Part shown: positions 23,749 through 33,211 of the stretch, one piece after another
How the letters are laid out: the number at the start of each line of letters is the position of its first letter
Position numbering within the stretch: position 1 is the stretch's first letter
Source of the DNA: Candidatus Gastranaerophilales bacterium
Lineage (GTDB): Bacteria > Cyanobacteriota > Vampirovibrionia > Gastranaerophilales > Gastranaerophilaceae
Assembly: GCA_944324455.1 (NCBI GenBank)
Contig: CALUWJ010000006.1
Coordinates: forward strand, 57,626-121,625
DNA: 64,000 bases
Reading direction: 5' to 3'
The notes under the pieces: model-generated
What the model saw: only the letters and a program-made list of their open reading frames with translations
Told to the model about the DNA's origin: nothing
The model's database searches: none
Program-made: the position numbers and the translations under genes

Positions 23749-26343
23749 ATGACAAACGCCTTAGCGCAAAGTAGTGAAAATATAACAAGCACAGCTGATA
23801 TATTACTAAATTTAAAAAACGGAAATCTTGCCTCAAGAAATGTTGAAAAAGACGACTCTTTTTCAAATTTAGTTAATACACTTGATGCTAACACTAAAAA
23901 AGTTCAAACAAACTTTATTAAAAAAGCTGCAAAAACAAATACAAGCTCTATTAATCAGCTTGCACTAAATAACAACAATAAAAAAACCACTGAAAATAAA
24001 CAGCAGGCACCAAAAGAAGTTGATGACAAAAATCTTTCAACAAACAATATTGACAACACTAAAAATATCGAAAATTCAACACAAATTCAAAATACAACAG
24101 ATGAAAAAGACATTAAGAAAAAAAATGAAACAATAAAAGAAGATAATTCAGACAAAAAAACAGAAGATAATATTTCTTCTAAAAATACTGAAACAAACGA
24201 TACAAAAGAAATAAAAGACATAAATAATAGCTCACCTGTAGAACCATCACCGGTTTTTTCTTGTGATGAAACAACGCAAGATATCAAGTTAGATGAACAA
24301 GACAAAGAAGATATTAAAAACATTATAAATGATATATTAATATCTTTTGGTATTGACACCACTCAAAATAAAGACTTAAACACTGAAATAGATGAAAGTT
24401 TATCAAAAATTGATACGCTCAATGAAGTTTCAGGTGCAATTGAAGAAGTATTTGCTTCACTAGATAATTTAAATCTTTCAGAAGATAACAAAAACAACCT
24501 TTCTCAAACTTTCGAACAAATTAAAAATATCATTAACAATTCTAATAAAAATATTAAAAATGATATTAATCTTGAAGCACAGGCAAAAGAATTTTTAAAC
24601 AATCTTACTTCAAAAGTTGCTAAAGTAAATGAAAATGATTTATCTGAAATAACTTTGTCCAATGATATTAATCTTGAAAATACAACAACACAAGATGAAA
24701 CAAAATTAAACACAGATAATAATACAGATGAATTTACTCAAGCTATTGAAAATACAATAAAAGAAATTAAAAATGCACTAAATGAAAAAGATTTTGATAA
24801 AGTCAATCAATCTCTGGAAGAATTAAATAATTTAATTAGCGAAGAAGATAATTCAAAAATAGATATCGATAAAAATTTAATTAAAAATGTTGAAAATTTA
24901 GAAACAGAAATTTCAACTCTTTTAAAATCTTTTGATAACGACAATCAAAATGCTATAAATCTTACAGAAATCAATAAAAATATAGATAATCTTTTAAATA
25001 AACTTGAAACAGATGTATCTAAAGAAGCGCAAAATTTAGATAATGAAACATTAATTGAAACAAATGATATTAAAATCAGCGAAAATACAAAAGAAGAAAA
25101 TCCTCTAAAAGAAATTCTTGAAGCTTTTGATGATTTTAAAAATTCATCTGATTATGAAAAATTATCAAATGAAGATAAAGAAAAGTTTAATGAATATGTT
25201 GATAAAATCACAAATTCACTTGAGCAAAACACTATCAACAGTAATGAGATACAAAATACGCTAAAAGCAGATAAAACAAACGTTCAAGAAACTATAAAAG
25301 AAATAAATGATTTTATTAACAACAATCTTGATAATGTAGAAAATGACGAAACAAAACCGACTTTAAACGAAAATAACTTAAATAATATTCAAAAAGAAAC
25401 TAAAAACACTATTGATTTATCTGAAGTGTTTTCTCAAAATAAAAATTCATCAAACAATGAAAGTTTTCTAAATCAAAATAGCAACAGTAATCTTTCTTAT
25501 GATGACAGCTTCATTGAACCAAATCAAACTATTGAAGCAGATTTCAATACAAAAGATGTTGAAATAACACAAGAAAATATTGAAGAAAATGAAATCAATC
25601 TCCAAAAAGAAACTTTTGTTAATGCACTCCAAGATGAAATGCTTTTAGATGTTGATTTTCAACCTGAAGCAGAATCAGGGGCATTATCTGTTGCTGATGA
25701 AGTAGCTAAAATGGCACTAAATCAGCAAAATTCATCACTCAATACCGTATCTACGGTCCATGGCACAATTTCATACGATAACTTGGCACCTGAATTATCA
25801 ATGATAAAAAATGCAGCACAAATGATGAAAATTCAAAATACACAATCGCAAACACAAAATAATATTGGAAATGATATTTTTAATCAAATCACCAATAAAA
25901 TAACACAACTGCAAGATAGCCAAGGACAAAAGCTGACAATGGTTTTAAGACCACATGATTTAGGAAGATTATCCATTGAATTAACCACAAATCAGCTTGG
26001 TTTAACAACAAACATCATAGCTCAAAATGATGATGTCAGAGCTTATATTGAAAAAAACATAGATTCCTTAAGGCAGCAATTATCTGATGCAGGAGTAAAT
26101 GTTAACAACATCCAAATTAAAACCATGGGTCAAGAAGGCTCGACAAATTATCAAGGAAACAATCAAAACTTTGATTCAAATCAACAACAAAATCAAGATA
26201 CAAACAATCAAAATCAACAAAGACAAAATCAACAACAGCAAAAAGATAATAAAGAGCTATTAGCAAACATGTCAAATTATGACTTACATTTTGCTAAAGA
26301 TTTTTCAAGCATATTAAATAAGACAATAAATTACAGTTTATAA
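23749..26343 (+). CDS. fliK: Flagellar hook-length control protein FliK
   Basis: 864 residues, about twice the usual length. Residues 1-660 are low-complexity and rich in Asn, Asp, Glu, Lys and Thr, and are presumably disordered. The conserved FliK C-terminal domain is at about 710-790 (VLRPHDLGRLSIELTTNQLGL ending in VNNIQIK), followed by a Gln/Asn-rich tail. FliK acts as a molecular ruler and switches export specificity when the hook is complete. It lies 19 nt after fliJ and 16 nt before flgD. Confidence 0.88.
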   Translation: MTNALAQSSENITSTADILLNLKNGNLASRNVEKDDSFSNLVNTLDANTKKVQTNFIKKAAKTNTSSINQLALNNNNKKTTENKQQAPKEVDDKNLSTNNIDNTKNIENSTQIQNTTDEKDIKKKNETIKEDNSDKKTEDNISSKNTETNDTKEIKDINNSSPVEPSPVFSCDETTQDIKLDEQDKEDIKNIINDILISFGIDTTQNKDLNTEIDESLSKIDTLNEVSGAIEEVFASLDNLNLSEDNKNNLSQTFEQIKNIINNSNKNIKNDINLEAQAKEFLNNLTSKVAKVNENDLSEITLSNDINLENTTTQDETKLNTDNNTDEFTQAIENTIKEIKNALNEKDFDKVNQSLEELNNLISEEDNSKIDIDKNLIKNVENLETEISTLLKSFDNDNQNAINLTEINKNIDNLLNKLETDVSKEAQNLDNETLIETNDIKISENTKEENPLKEILEAFDDFKNSSDYEKLSNEDKEKFNEYVDKITNSLEQNTINSNEIQNTLKADKTNVQETIKEINDFINNNLDNVENDETKPTLNENNLNNIQKETKNTIDLSEVFSQNKNSSNNESFLNQNSNSNLSYDDSFIEPNQTIEADFNTKDVEITQENIEENEINLQKETFVNALQDEMLLDVDFQPEAESGALSVADEVAKMALNQQNSSLNTVSTVHGTISYDNLAPELSMIKNAAQMMKIQNTQSQTQNNIGNDIFNQITNKITQLQDSQGQKLTMVLRPHDLGRLSIELTTNQLGLTTNIIAQNDDVRAYIEKNIDSLRQQLSDAGVNVNNIQIKTMGQEGSTNYQGNNQNFDSNQQQNQDTNNQNQQRQNQQQQKDNKELLANMSNYDLHFAKDFSSILNKTINYSL

Positions 26344-26359
26344 ATTAATAAGGGTTATT

Positions 26360-27004
26360 ATGACAGTTACAAGCAGTCAACTAGTACAAGAACAAAATAT
26401 GTCAAACGCAGCTAGAGCAGCCGCTCAACAAGCAAGTTCAACCAAAACCAGCGGTTCATCAATTAGCTCGAGTGATTTTTTGTTTCTTTTAACTCAACAA
26501 CTACAATACCAAGATCCGATGAATCCAATGGATAACTCTGAAATGCTAGCTCAAGAAGCTCAATTTGCTACGTTAGAACAAATGGAAGCCCTTACAAGCA
26601 GCTTTACTCAATTTTCATCAATGTATCAAGCAAATTCTCTTTTAGGGCAAAAAGTTGAAGTTATGGTTTCAGGAAAAGCCACAACGGGAGTGGTTGAATA
26701 TGTTGATTATTCTGATTCATCGGGTGCTGCGGTAAGTATAGACGGAAAAATGTATCCGCTTAATTCTGTAACAAAAGTTTATCCTGAAAGCTCATCAAGC
26801 ACAGGTGAAGTATCTCAAGAAGAACACAACAGCTTTGTTCGAGATGCACTATCATATTTGGCAATTAATTTTAAAGAATTTGCTCAAAAAATCAGTGAAC
26901 ATCTAGGAATTGATTTTGGAGATAGCGAAACCACCACCCCTCCAACAGAAGGTGAAGGTGAATCAGGTTCAAATACCGAACAAACAACAAAAAATATAAT
27001 TTAA
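26360..27004 (+). CDS. flgD: Flagellar hook-cap scaffold FlgD
   Basis: 214 residues. The N-terminal FlgD signature is clear: FLFLLTQQLQYQDPMNPMDNSEMLAQEAQFATLEQ. A short barrel (LLGQKVEVMVSG) follows, and the tail ends in a Ser/Thr/Glu-rich stretch. FlgD caps the growing hook. AAGGG precedes the start. Operon with fliK and flgE. Confidence 0.93.
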   Translation: MTVTSSQLVQEQNMSNAARAAAQQASSTKTSGSSISSSDFLFLLTQQLQYQDPMNPMDNSEMLAQEAQFATLEQMEALTSSFTQFSSMYQANSLLGQKVEVMVSGKATTGVVEYVDYSDSSGAAVSIDGKMYPLNSVTKVYPESSSSTGEVSQEEHNSFVRDALSYLAINFKEFAQKISEHLGIDFGDSETTTPPTEGEGESGSNTEQTTKNII

Positions 27005-27056
27005 ACAACACATTTGATTTACACATAAAGACAATAAAGAAAGGACAACTATTTAA

Positions 27057-28460
27057 ATGACACAAGCTCTATTTACGGCCATGACCGGTTTGAACGCAGG
27101 CACACAGCAACTGACCGTTGTTTCAGACAACGTTGCCAATATGAACACCACTGCATACAAAACCTCTCGTCTTGATTTTCAAGATATTTGGTATCAAACA
27201 AATACTACAGGCACAAATTCAAGCAGAGTTTCAGGCGGTACTAATCCATTTCAAATTGGTGTAGGTGTTCAAGGCTCATCAATCACAAAAGACTTTGGTG
27301 CATCAAGCACAAATACCACAGGTCGTGATGGTGATATGGCAATCACAGGTGATGGTTGGTTTACTATATTAAATTCTGATGGAAAAGTTTTATTAACAAG
27401 AGATGGGACTTTTTCTTTAGATGAAAACGGATTTTTGTGTACAGCAGACGGTTCAAAAGTTTTAGGCATGAACTCAACAGAATCATTATCAAGCTCAACC
27501 ACTCCAATGAAAATTCCAACACAAATTAAAGTAATTGAGGGCGGCACTCCTGCTGATAAATTTGCAAATATTAAAGTAAATGATTTAAATGGACTTGGTG
27601 GCGACCTAAGTCAAATCAGAGGCGGAACTTTTAAAGTTATCGCATACGATGATGCAGGTACTCCGACAGAAATTACAGTTGATCTTGGAACGATTGATGA
27701 CGGAACAGACGTTGAAACATTAGTTGATAGAATTAATGATGATAGTAACGGCAAATTCACTGCGGCCATTGAAGACGGTAAAATTTCTTTTACACCTGCA
27801 GGAGATGCCAAAAAACTGGCATTTGAATCAATTGATGAAAAAGATGGCGGCTCAAATTTTGTCGCAGCAACAAATTTGGCAAGTATGCCCATGGTGGATG
27901 GAAAATATTCGACATCCGAAATGAATGTATCAGCCACAATCGGTTTTGTTGATGACATTGCTTCGCCTTACACAAAAAATTATGAAAGCTATTCAGTAGG
28001 AAAAGATGGCCTTGTAACCGTTACATATAGCGATGGCTCTATTTTAACGGTTAAAGCAAATGACGACGGTTCAACATATTTTTCTTATCAAGATGCAAAT
28101 GGACACATTATTAATGATGATATTCAAAACTCAGGAAATGCTTCATTATATGTTGACCCCAATATGCTGGTTACAGCCAATATGCAATTACAATTAGCAA
28201 AAGTTGTAAATAATGGCGGTTTAGTAGCTGAAGGAAATAACCAATATTCAGTAGGTGTTAACTGCGGGCAAGTTCTATATACTGCAGCCAATGTTAATGG
28301 TGTTGGCGGTGTTGTATCAGGAGCCTTAGAATCATCAAACGTAGATTTAGCTCAACAATTCTCAAATATGATATTAGCTCAAAGACTTGTTCAAGCAAAT
28401 TCACAGGTATTCTCAGGCGCAAACAGTATGCTTGAAACACTTGTTTATTTGGGTCAATAA
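27057..28460 (+). CDS. flgE: Flagellar hook protein FlgE
   Basis: 467 residues. The N-terminal rod-type domain has LFTAMTGLNAGTQQLTVVSDNVANMNTTAYK. The GDGWF motif near residue 100 and the C-terminal ALESSNVDLAQQFSNMILAQRLVQANSQVF mark the FlgE/FlgF/FlgG group; length and place after flgD indicate the hook itself. A terminator at 28501-28525 ends the flagellar run. Confidence 0.92.
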   Translation: MTQALFTAMTGLNAGTQQLTVVSDNVANMNTTAYKTSRLDFQDIWYQTNTTGTNSSRVSGGTNPFQIGVGVQGSSITKDFGASSTNTTGRDGDMAITGDGWFTILNSDGKVLLTRDGTFSLDENGFLCTADGSKVLGMNSTESLSSSTTPMKIPTQIKVIEGGTPADKFANIKVNDLNGLGGDLSQIRGGTFKVIAYDDAGTPTEITVDLGTIDDGTDVETLVDRINDDSNGKFTAAIEDGKISFTPAGDAKKLAFESIDEKDGGSNFVAATNLASMPMVDGKYSTSEMNVSATIGFVDDIASPYTKNYESYSVGKDGLVTVTYSDGSILTVKANDDGSTYFSYQDANGHIINDDIQNSGNASLYVDPNMLVTANMQLQLAKVVNNGGLVAEGNNQYSVGVNCGQVLYTAANVNGVGGVVSGALESSNVDLAQQFSNMILAQRLVQANSQVFSGANSMLETLVYLGQ

Positions 28461-28500
28461 TTTATAATTTAATTAAATATTCTCTTTATTGTCTTACTAT

Positions 28501-28525
28501 AAAAGCGCTTAATTAAGCGCTTTTT
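28501..28525. terminator. Bidirectional terminator between flgE and the decarboxylase gene
   Basis: Palindromic hairpin AAAAGCGCTT / AAGCGCTTTT followed by TTATTTT, located between two convergent genes. Works by shape in both directions. Confidence 0.85.
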
Positions 28526-28528
28526 ATT

Positions 28529-29983
28529 TTATTCTTTAATTACTTCAATTTTTTCATAAGAAAATAAATATGGAAGATGTTCTTTTTTAATTATTTCACC
28601 GGGAAGCAAAATTGAAATCCCCGGAGGACAAAGTGCAACAACTTCAGATGATATTCTTCCTATTGCATTTTCTTTTTTAACATATTCTTTAGGTGCAAAA
28701 TAAGCTTCTCTTAAATTCATCACAATTTCAGGATCAATTAAAGGCATAATTTTAATATTTTTATTTTGCAATTCATATTTTTTATTTGAAATCTCTTTTA
28801 AACATTTAATTAAGTATTCAAATTCTTCTTTAGTATTTCCAATATTGGATAAAATTAAAATACCCTCATCAGAGGCTGATTCAACCTCTATTTTATATTC
28901 ATGTTCTAAAATATATTCCAACTGAAGCCCTGTTAAATTCTTCATTTTGATAAATAATTTTGTAACATCAATATTAATATCATTTTCTAATACAGAAAGA
29001 TTTTCTATTGATTTTGCTTCTTTTCTAAAATACAGTGCATTTTCAACAGCTCTATCCAACAACTGCTGTCCATAAGCACTTGATAAATTAGATCTTGCAG
29101 CATCAAGACTGGATAAAAGCAATAAACTAGGGCTTGTTGTATGTAAAAGTTTCAGCGCATGACGGACTTTTTCTTCTTCAAAAATAGAATTTTTGCCAAG
29201 ATGAAGCATAGATGCCTGTGTCATAGCTCCCCCTGTTTTATGCAGGGAATGAACAACCGCATCAGCTCCAAGATGAAGTGCTGATGTTGGAAGATTGTCA
29301 TTAAAATTCCACAAACACCCATGGGCTTCATCAACAATTAAAGCTGCCTTATATTTTTTACAAATTGCACTAATTGTCTTAATATCAGAAACAACCCCTT
29401 CATAAGTCGGGTTTGTAATCCAAACAAGTTTTATGTTTCTATTATTTTTTAATTTATTTTCAATTTCATCTGCTTCAATGTTTCCAAAAATTGCCCAATC
29501 ATCAAGCTTTTTAGGAATTATCCAATTAACTTTAGCGCCTGAAATAATCAAACCCGTTAAAACAGACCTATGACAATTTCTGCCAATCAAAACTTCTTCA
29601 AAAGGGTTTGTAAGAGCAAACGCAAGAGCAAGATTTGCAACAGTAGAACCGCCTGTTACAAAAAAGGTTTTTTTAGCCCCATAAGCAACACTTGCAAGCT
29701 CTTGCGCTTTTAAAATTGCACCTGTTGCAGGATGAAGTGTTCCAAGGTTATCAAATTCATCTGTTGTATCAATATTTAAAACATCGAACCCGACAAGCTC
29801 TTGAAATTTAGGATGAACGCCAAGCCCCCTGTTATGACCGGGGATGTGAAAACCTGTCATAGGAGCTTTTTTATAATTCAACATTGCATCCAATAGAGGA
29901 GTTTCGTTGCTTTTATTAAATTTTTCGCTTATTGTATTTTTTATTGATTTAAAAGTTATTTTGTTTTCTAAAGTATTTGTCAT
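28529..29983 (-). CDS. speA: Orn/Lys/Arg decarboxylase family, probably arginine decarboxylase
   Basis: 484 residues from the ATG at 29983; an ATG three codons earlier is also possible. PLP fold-type I: GFHIPGHNRG at the N-terminus, TGGSTVANLALAFA, the VDEAHG segment, and SLHKTGGAMTQ with the PLP lysine. The small C-terminal domain is reduced relative to the large enterobacterial enzymes, as in B. subtilis-type arginine decarboxylases. Substrate cannot be proved from sequence, but an agmatinase at 62191 in the same window makes arginine the likely one. An AATAAT -10-like element lies 7 nt before the start. Confidence 0.82.
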   Translation of the reverse strand: MTNTLENKITFKSIKNTISEKFNKSNETPLLDAMLNYKKAPMTGFHIPGHNRGLGVHPKFQELVGFDVLNIDTTDEFDNLGTLHPATGAILKAQELASVAYGAKKTFFVTGGSTVANLALAFALTNPFEEVLIGRNCHRSVLTGLIISGAKVNWIIPKKLDDWAIFGNIEADEIENKLKNNRNIKLVWITNPTYEGVVSDIKTISAICKKYKAALIVDEAHGCLWNFNDNLPTSALHLGADAVVHSLHKTGGAMTQASMLHLGKNSIFEEEKVRHALKLLHTTSPSLLLLSSLDAARSNLSSAYGQQLLDRAVENALYFRKEAKSIENLSVLENDINIDVTKLFIKMKNLTGLQLEYILEHEYKIEVESASDEGILILSNIGNTKEEFEYLIKCLKEISNKKYELQNKNIKIMPLIDPEIVMNLREAYFAPKEYVKKENAIGRISSEVVALCPPGISILLPGEIIKKEHLPYLFSYEKIEVIKE

Positions 29984-30045
29984 AGAAAACATTATTACAT
30001 GTTAAATATTTTTTTAAATAAAATAATTGTTTTTTTTAAGATATA

Positions 30046-30717
30046 TTACGCTAAATTTAAAAATTTATGAGTTTGAGGAATTAAAAAGACATTATGATAT
30101 TTTGAATAAAATTTCTCAAAAATATTTTCAATATCTATCTCTTTACTAATTGGCATTTTAGGCTGTAAAACAAGTTTTAAATTATATTTTTTAGCTAAAA
30201 AACAGGTTTTTTCAATTTCTTCATCTAAAATATTTTCATCAAACACCACTTTTAAAAACAATTCTTTTTTTTGAGCAATTTTAATAAATTCTTCATTTTT
30301 TAAAAAATCATTTTCCTGACCTGTTGCGCTTTTTAATTTAATATCCATAGAAATTACATCAACATAATCAATAATTTTTTTCAATTCTTCAAAGCAAACC
30401 CCGTTCGTTTCAAGATAAACTTTTTTATTTAATTTATTTTTATATTTTTTTAAAAATTCATCTAAAAAATCAACATCCAATAATGGCTCCCCGCCTGTTA
30501 AACTAATAACTTCAGAATTAAGCGGTTTAAGAATTCCATATAATTCATCAATAGAATATTTTTTAGCATTTTTAATATCAAAATCAGTATCGCAAAATTT
30601 ACAAGCTAAATTACATTTGCAAAATCGAACAAAAATATGCTTTTGTCCGACAAAAATCCCCTCTCCTTGAATTGATGAAAAAATTTCTTTGATATACGTA
30701 TTAGATGAATTTTGCAT
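30046..30717 (-). CDS. queE: 7-carboxy-7-deazaguanine synthase
   Basis: 223 residues, radical-SAM enzyme of queuosine synthesis. SIQGEGIFVGQKHIFVRF opens the domain. The cluster cysteines are C35, C39 and C42 (CX3CX2C, followed by DTDF), then SLTGGEPLL. It converts carboxytetrahydropterin to CDG. queA, a later step, is at 34660 on the other strand. The start overlaps the end of the DnaJ-like gene by 17 nt, so they share a transcript. Confidence 0.93.
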   Translation of the reverse strand: MQNSSNTYIKEIFSSIQGEGIFVGQKHIFVRFCKCNLACKFCDTDFDIKNAKKYSIDELYGILKPLNSEVISLTGGEPLLDVDFLDEFLKKYKNKLNKKVYLETNGVCFEELKKIIDYVDVISMDIKLKSATGQENDFLKNEEFIKIAQKKELFLKVVFDENILDEEIEKTCFLAKKYNLKLVLQPKMPISKEIDIENIFEKFYSKYHNVFLIPQTHKFLNLA

Positions 30718-31648
30718 TTTTCTTTTTTAAATTAATTTCTTTTAACTGTTCATACAGTTGATATTCTTCAGACGTTATTTTAGAGGGTATTTGAATTAGT
30801 ATTTTTACTATTTCATCACCTTTCTTATTTGTCTTTTTATTTAAAATACCAACATCAATCAGTTTAAAACTTTGGTTTGTTTTTGTCAAAGGCGGAATTT
30901 TAATCACGGCCTCGCCCCACAAAGTAGGAACAGTTATATTACCCCCTAAAATCGCAACATAAGGGCTAATATACGCATCATAATAAACTACATCATTTTC
31001 TATTTTTAAATCTTTTTTATTTATTATATTAACAATAACATATAAATTACCATTTTTGCCGCCGTTTATGCCTTTTTGCCCTTCTTGTTTTAATCTTAAT
31101 TTTGCATTGTTTTTAATTGAGGGAGGAATTTTAACTGTTATTTTCTTATTTTGGATTTTTTCACCTAGTCCATCACAATAAGAACACTTTTGCCCGTTTA
31201 TAAATTTATGCCCCTCGCATTTTGGACAAATTATAGAATGAGTAATATTTATTGTTCTTGTTGTGCCTAAAATAGCCTCTTGATAATCTATTTCAACATT
31301 AACTGTTATATCTTTACCGTCTTTTATATCTTTTTTCTTTTCTTTTTGTTTTTCTTTTTTAGAGAATAAATCAGAAAATGTGTAATTTGATGAAGAATGG
31401 TTTTTATAAATTTTTTGAGATTTATAAATTTCTTTATTCACATTTCTCAATGCGTCATAATTTTTTCTTTTTTCATCATCAAGAAGAATTTGAGCTGCTT
31501 TATTAATTTGTTTAAATATTTCTTCAGCCTCCAGAGATGAATTAATATCAGGATGATACATCTTTGCCAGCTTTTTAAACTGCTTTTTAATTTCATCTTT
31601 TGAAGCATTTGGAGTTATATTTAAAATTTCATAATAACTTTTTAACAT
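30701..31648 (-). CDS. DnaJ-like co-chaperone with a reduced zinc region
   Basis: 315 residues. J domain at 1-67 with the HPD triad (MYHPDIN). A Ser/Lys-rich linker follows, then substrate-binding domains that keep only two of the four DnaJ zinc motifs (CPKCEGHKF and CSYCDGLG). DnaJ-like C-terminal barrels run to about residue 300 (LYVIVNI, GGNITVPTLWG). It would stimulate a DnaK partner. It is intermediate between DnaJ and CbpA and is not linked to dnaK here. Confidence 0.85.
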   Translation of the reverse strand: MLKSYYEILNITPNASKDEIKKQFKKLAKMYHPDINSSLEAEEIFKQINKAAQILLDDEKRKNYDALRNVNKEIYKSQKIYKNHSSSNYTFSDLFSKKEKQKEKKKDIKDGKDITVNVEIDYQEAILGTTRTINITHSIICPKCEGHKFINGQKCSYCDGLGEKIQNKKITVKIPPSIKNNAKLRLKQEGQKGINGGKNGNLYVIVNIINKKDLKIENDVVYYDAYISPYVAILGGNITVPTLWGEAVIKIPPLTKTNQSFKLIDVGILNKKTNKKGDEIVKILIQIPSKITSEEYQLYEQLKEINLKKKNAKFI

Positions 31649-31756
31649 ATTTTCACCAATTTATAGATAATTTAATGACAATTTTAAAAAAATCCAATAT
31701 CGACTTTGATAAAAATAAGTGCAAAAAAAATTTTTTAGGAGCATTATTAAATTGAA

Positions 31757-32473
31757 ATGAAAATTTTGAACAACACAATAGATAAAATTATAACTCGTCT
31801 TGGAACATCGAATGATTCTGAAATTTGCACTGCAGCTTTAGCGGCTTTTAAATTAATTTTTATGCCGTTTGCAACAATGTCTGATAAAAAATCCACAAAA
31901 AAACAAAAAAGCTATGCTCTAACCAGAGATTTTTTAACAGAAGGAATTGCACTAGCAGGATATATAGGAATAACTAAAGCAATAAAAAATAATTTAACCG
32001 CGCCAATTTGTTCAAAATACTATAAAGAAAAAGCAAAAGAGCTTATAAAAAACAATAAACTTGATATAGATAGTTTTGAATATAAAACCCTTACTAATAT
32101 TGATAAAGTTGCAATTAAAAACCATGCTATGAATGAATTTTTAAGCGATAATGCTAAAAAATTCACAAAAACCCAAGATACTCACATTAAAAATCTTGAA
32201 GCAATAGTTTCAAAATTTCCTAACCTGCAAAATCCAAAAGATTTATATTTAAACACCAAAAAAACAATTTCTCATGTTTCTGTGTGTATTTTAGCACTTA
32301 CTTTAATTCCTTTTATTACAAATAAATTTATTTATGTTTTATCTAAAATTAAATCACAAGATAATGAACCTAAAACAAACACCGACACAAAACCATCAAC
32401 CATTAAACCTTTTTCTATGGCACAATATATGAATAAAACCAGAATAGGGGGGCTAAATGTCTTTAATCGTTAA
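31757..32473 (+). CDS. Unknown membrane protein, paralogue A
   Basis: 238 residues, family not recognised. A conserved-looking segment at about residues 35-75 (FMPFATMSDKKSTKKQKSYALTRDFL, then a hydrophobic helix) recurs in the next gene. A second hydrophobic helix lies at about 175-198, followed by a polar tail. AGGAG precedes the start. It overlaps paralogue B by 17 nt. The pair may be envelope proteins special to this lineage; function unknown. Confidence 0.7.
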   Translation: MKILNNTIDKIITRLGTSNDSEICTAALAAFKLIFMPFATMSDKKSTKKQKSYALTRDFLTEGIALAGYIGITKAIKNNLTAPICSKYYKEKAKELIKNNKLDIDSFEYKTLTNIDKVAIKNHAMNEFLSDNAKKFTKTQDTHIKNLEAIVSKFPNLQNPKDLYLNTKKTISHVSVCILALTLIPFITNKFIYVLSKIKSQDNEPKTNTDTKPSTIKPFSMAQYMNKTRIGGLNVFNR

Positions 32474-32960
32474 TTTTTTAACCAGTCCTCAAGCTGCTGA
32501 TTTTGTTCAAAATTCAACTTGTCAGGTTCTATCAGAGGGCTGCCTAAAAGCTGTCGGCAGGCCAACTTTTACATTATTAGATAAAACAGCAACAAAAGAA
32601 CAAAGAAAATATTCAGCCACTAAAGAACTTTTATATCAATCTTTTTCAATGGCAGCATTTTTTGCTTTAATTTTTCCCATCAAAAAAAATACATTCAGAT
32701 TACTGAAATTCTTTCCGCAATTAAAAGATTGCGATGTTATAAACGCCAAAACAGCAAAAGAATATCAAGAAAAATTAAAACAATTAACAGATAAAACTAT
32801 GCTAACTAAAATCAAGGGCGCAAACGAATTAATGTCTATTATTGCTTCAGGTATAATTTTAGCAGTTATAACTCCTCAAATTGTTACAAAATTAGTTCAT
32901 CCCATTATGAACAAACTAAGTGGCGATGAAGAAAAAAATAAATTAGATAAAAAAGCATAA
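32457..32960 (+). CDS. Unknown membrane protein, paralogue B
   Basis: 167 residues. Like its upstream neighbour it has an RPTFTLLDKTATKEQRKYSATKELL segment leading into a hydrophobic helix, and a second hydrophobic helix near the C-terminus (IIASGIILAVITPQIVTKLV) followed by a charged tail. The two proteins align over both segments, with the middle part shortened here. tRNA-Arg follows 26 nt later. Confidence 0.7.
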   Translation: MSLIVNFLTSPQAADFVQNSTCQVLSEGCLKAVGRPTFTLLDKTATKEQRKYSATKELLYQSFSMAAFFALIFPIKKNTFRLLKFFPQLKDCDVINAKTAKEYQEKLKQLTDKTMLTKIKGANELMSIIASGIILAVITPQIVTKLVHPIMNKLSGDEEKNKLDKKA

Positions 32961-32986
32961 ATTTGATAGAATTATATAGAAATTAT

Positions 32987-33060
32987 GCGCCCATAGCTTA
33001 ATTGAATAAAGCATTGGTCTCCGAAGCCAAAGAGTGTGGGTTTGAATCCCATTGGGCGTA
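32987..33060 (+). tRNA. tRNA-Arg(CCG)
   Basis: 74 nt, full cloverleaf. Acceptor GCGCCCA / TGGGCGT (first pair G-U), D arm GCTT / AAGC, anticodon stem TTGGT / GCCAA around CTCCGAA (anticodon CCG), 5-nt variable loop, T stem GTGGG / CCCAT with loop TTTGAAT, discriminator A. CCA is not encoded. The D loop has G18-A19 and the T loop has U56 instead of the near-universal G19 and C56. Confidence 0.93.
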
Positions 33061-33074
33061 TTTTAGACAATAAA

Positions 33075-33099
33075 AAACCTCTTAATAATTAAGAGGTTT
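33075..33099 (+). terminator. Terminator after tRNA-Arg
   Basis: 11-bp stem AAACCTCTTAA / TTAAGAGGTTT with a 3-nt loop, 14 nt past the tRNA. The downstream T-run is a few bases away (GAAAATCTTTTTG). Confidence 0.7.
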
Positions 33100-33168
33100 G
33101 AAAATCTTTTTGTCTTGATTCTCGTGATGAAAGGTTAGTGTGTGATTAGTGTGTTTAAATTTTGTTTT

Positions 33169-33211
33169 GGAGGAGTTATTTATGTCTTACATATATATAA
33201 AGTATATATAA
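33169..33211 (+). other. Strong ribosome-binding site with a 9-codon ORF upstream of gcvPB
   Basis: GGAGGAG, 6-nt spacer, ATG at 33182, then nine codons encoding MSYIYIKYI and TAA. It is the best Shine-Dalgarno sequence in this part of the window, yet it serves almost nothing. The rest of 33061-33322 holds the tRNA terminator, a short GTGTG repeat (TTAGTGTG twice) and the gcvPB promoter region (TATAAT near 33290). It may be a leader peptide or the relic of a lost gene. Confidence 0.35.

Noticed and set aside
24087..24713. Repeat-rich fliK region as a separate repeat element
   Set aside because: The repetitiveness comes from biased amino-acid use (Asn, Asp, Glu, Lys) rather than exact DNA repeats.
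27611..27958. 115-codon minus-strand frame
   Set aside because: Antisense to flgE; composition mirrors the flgE codons and there is no start signal.
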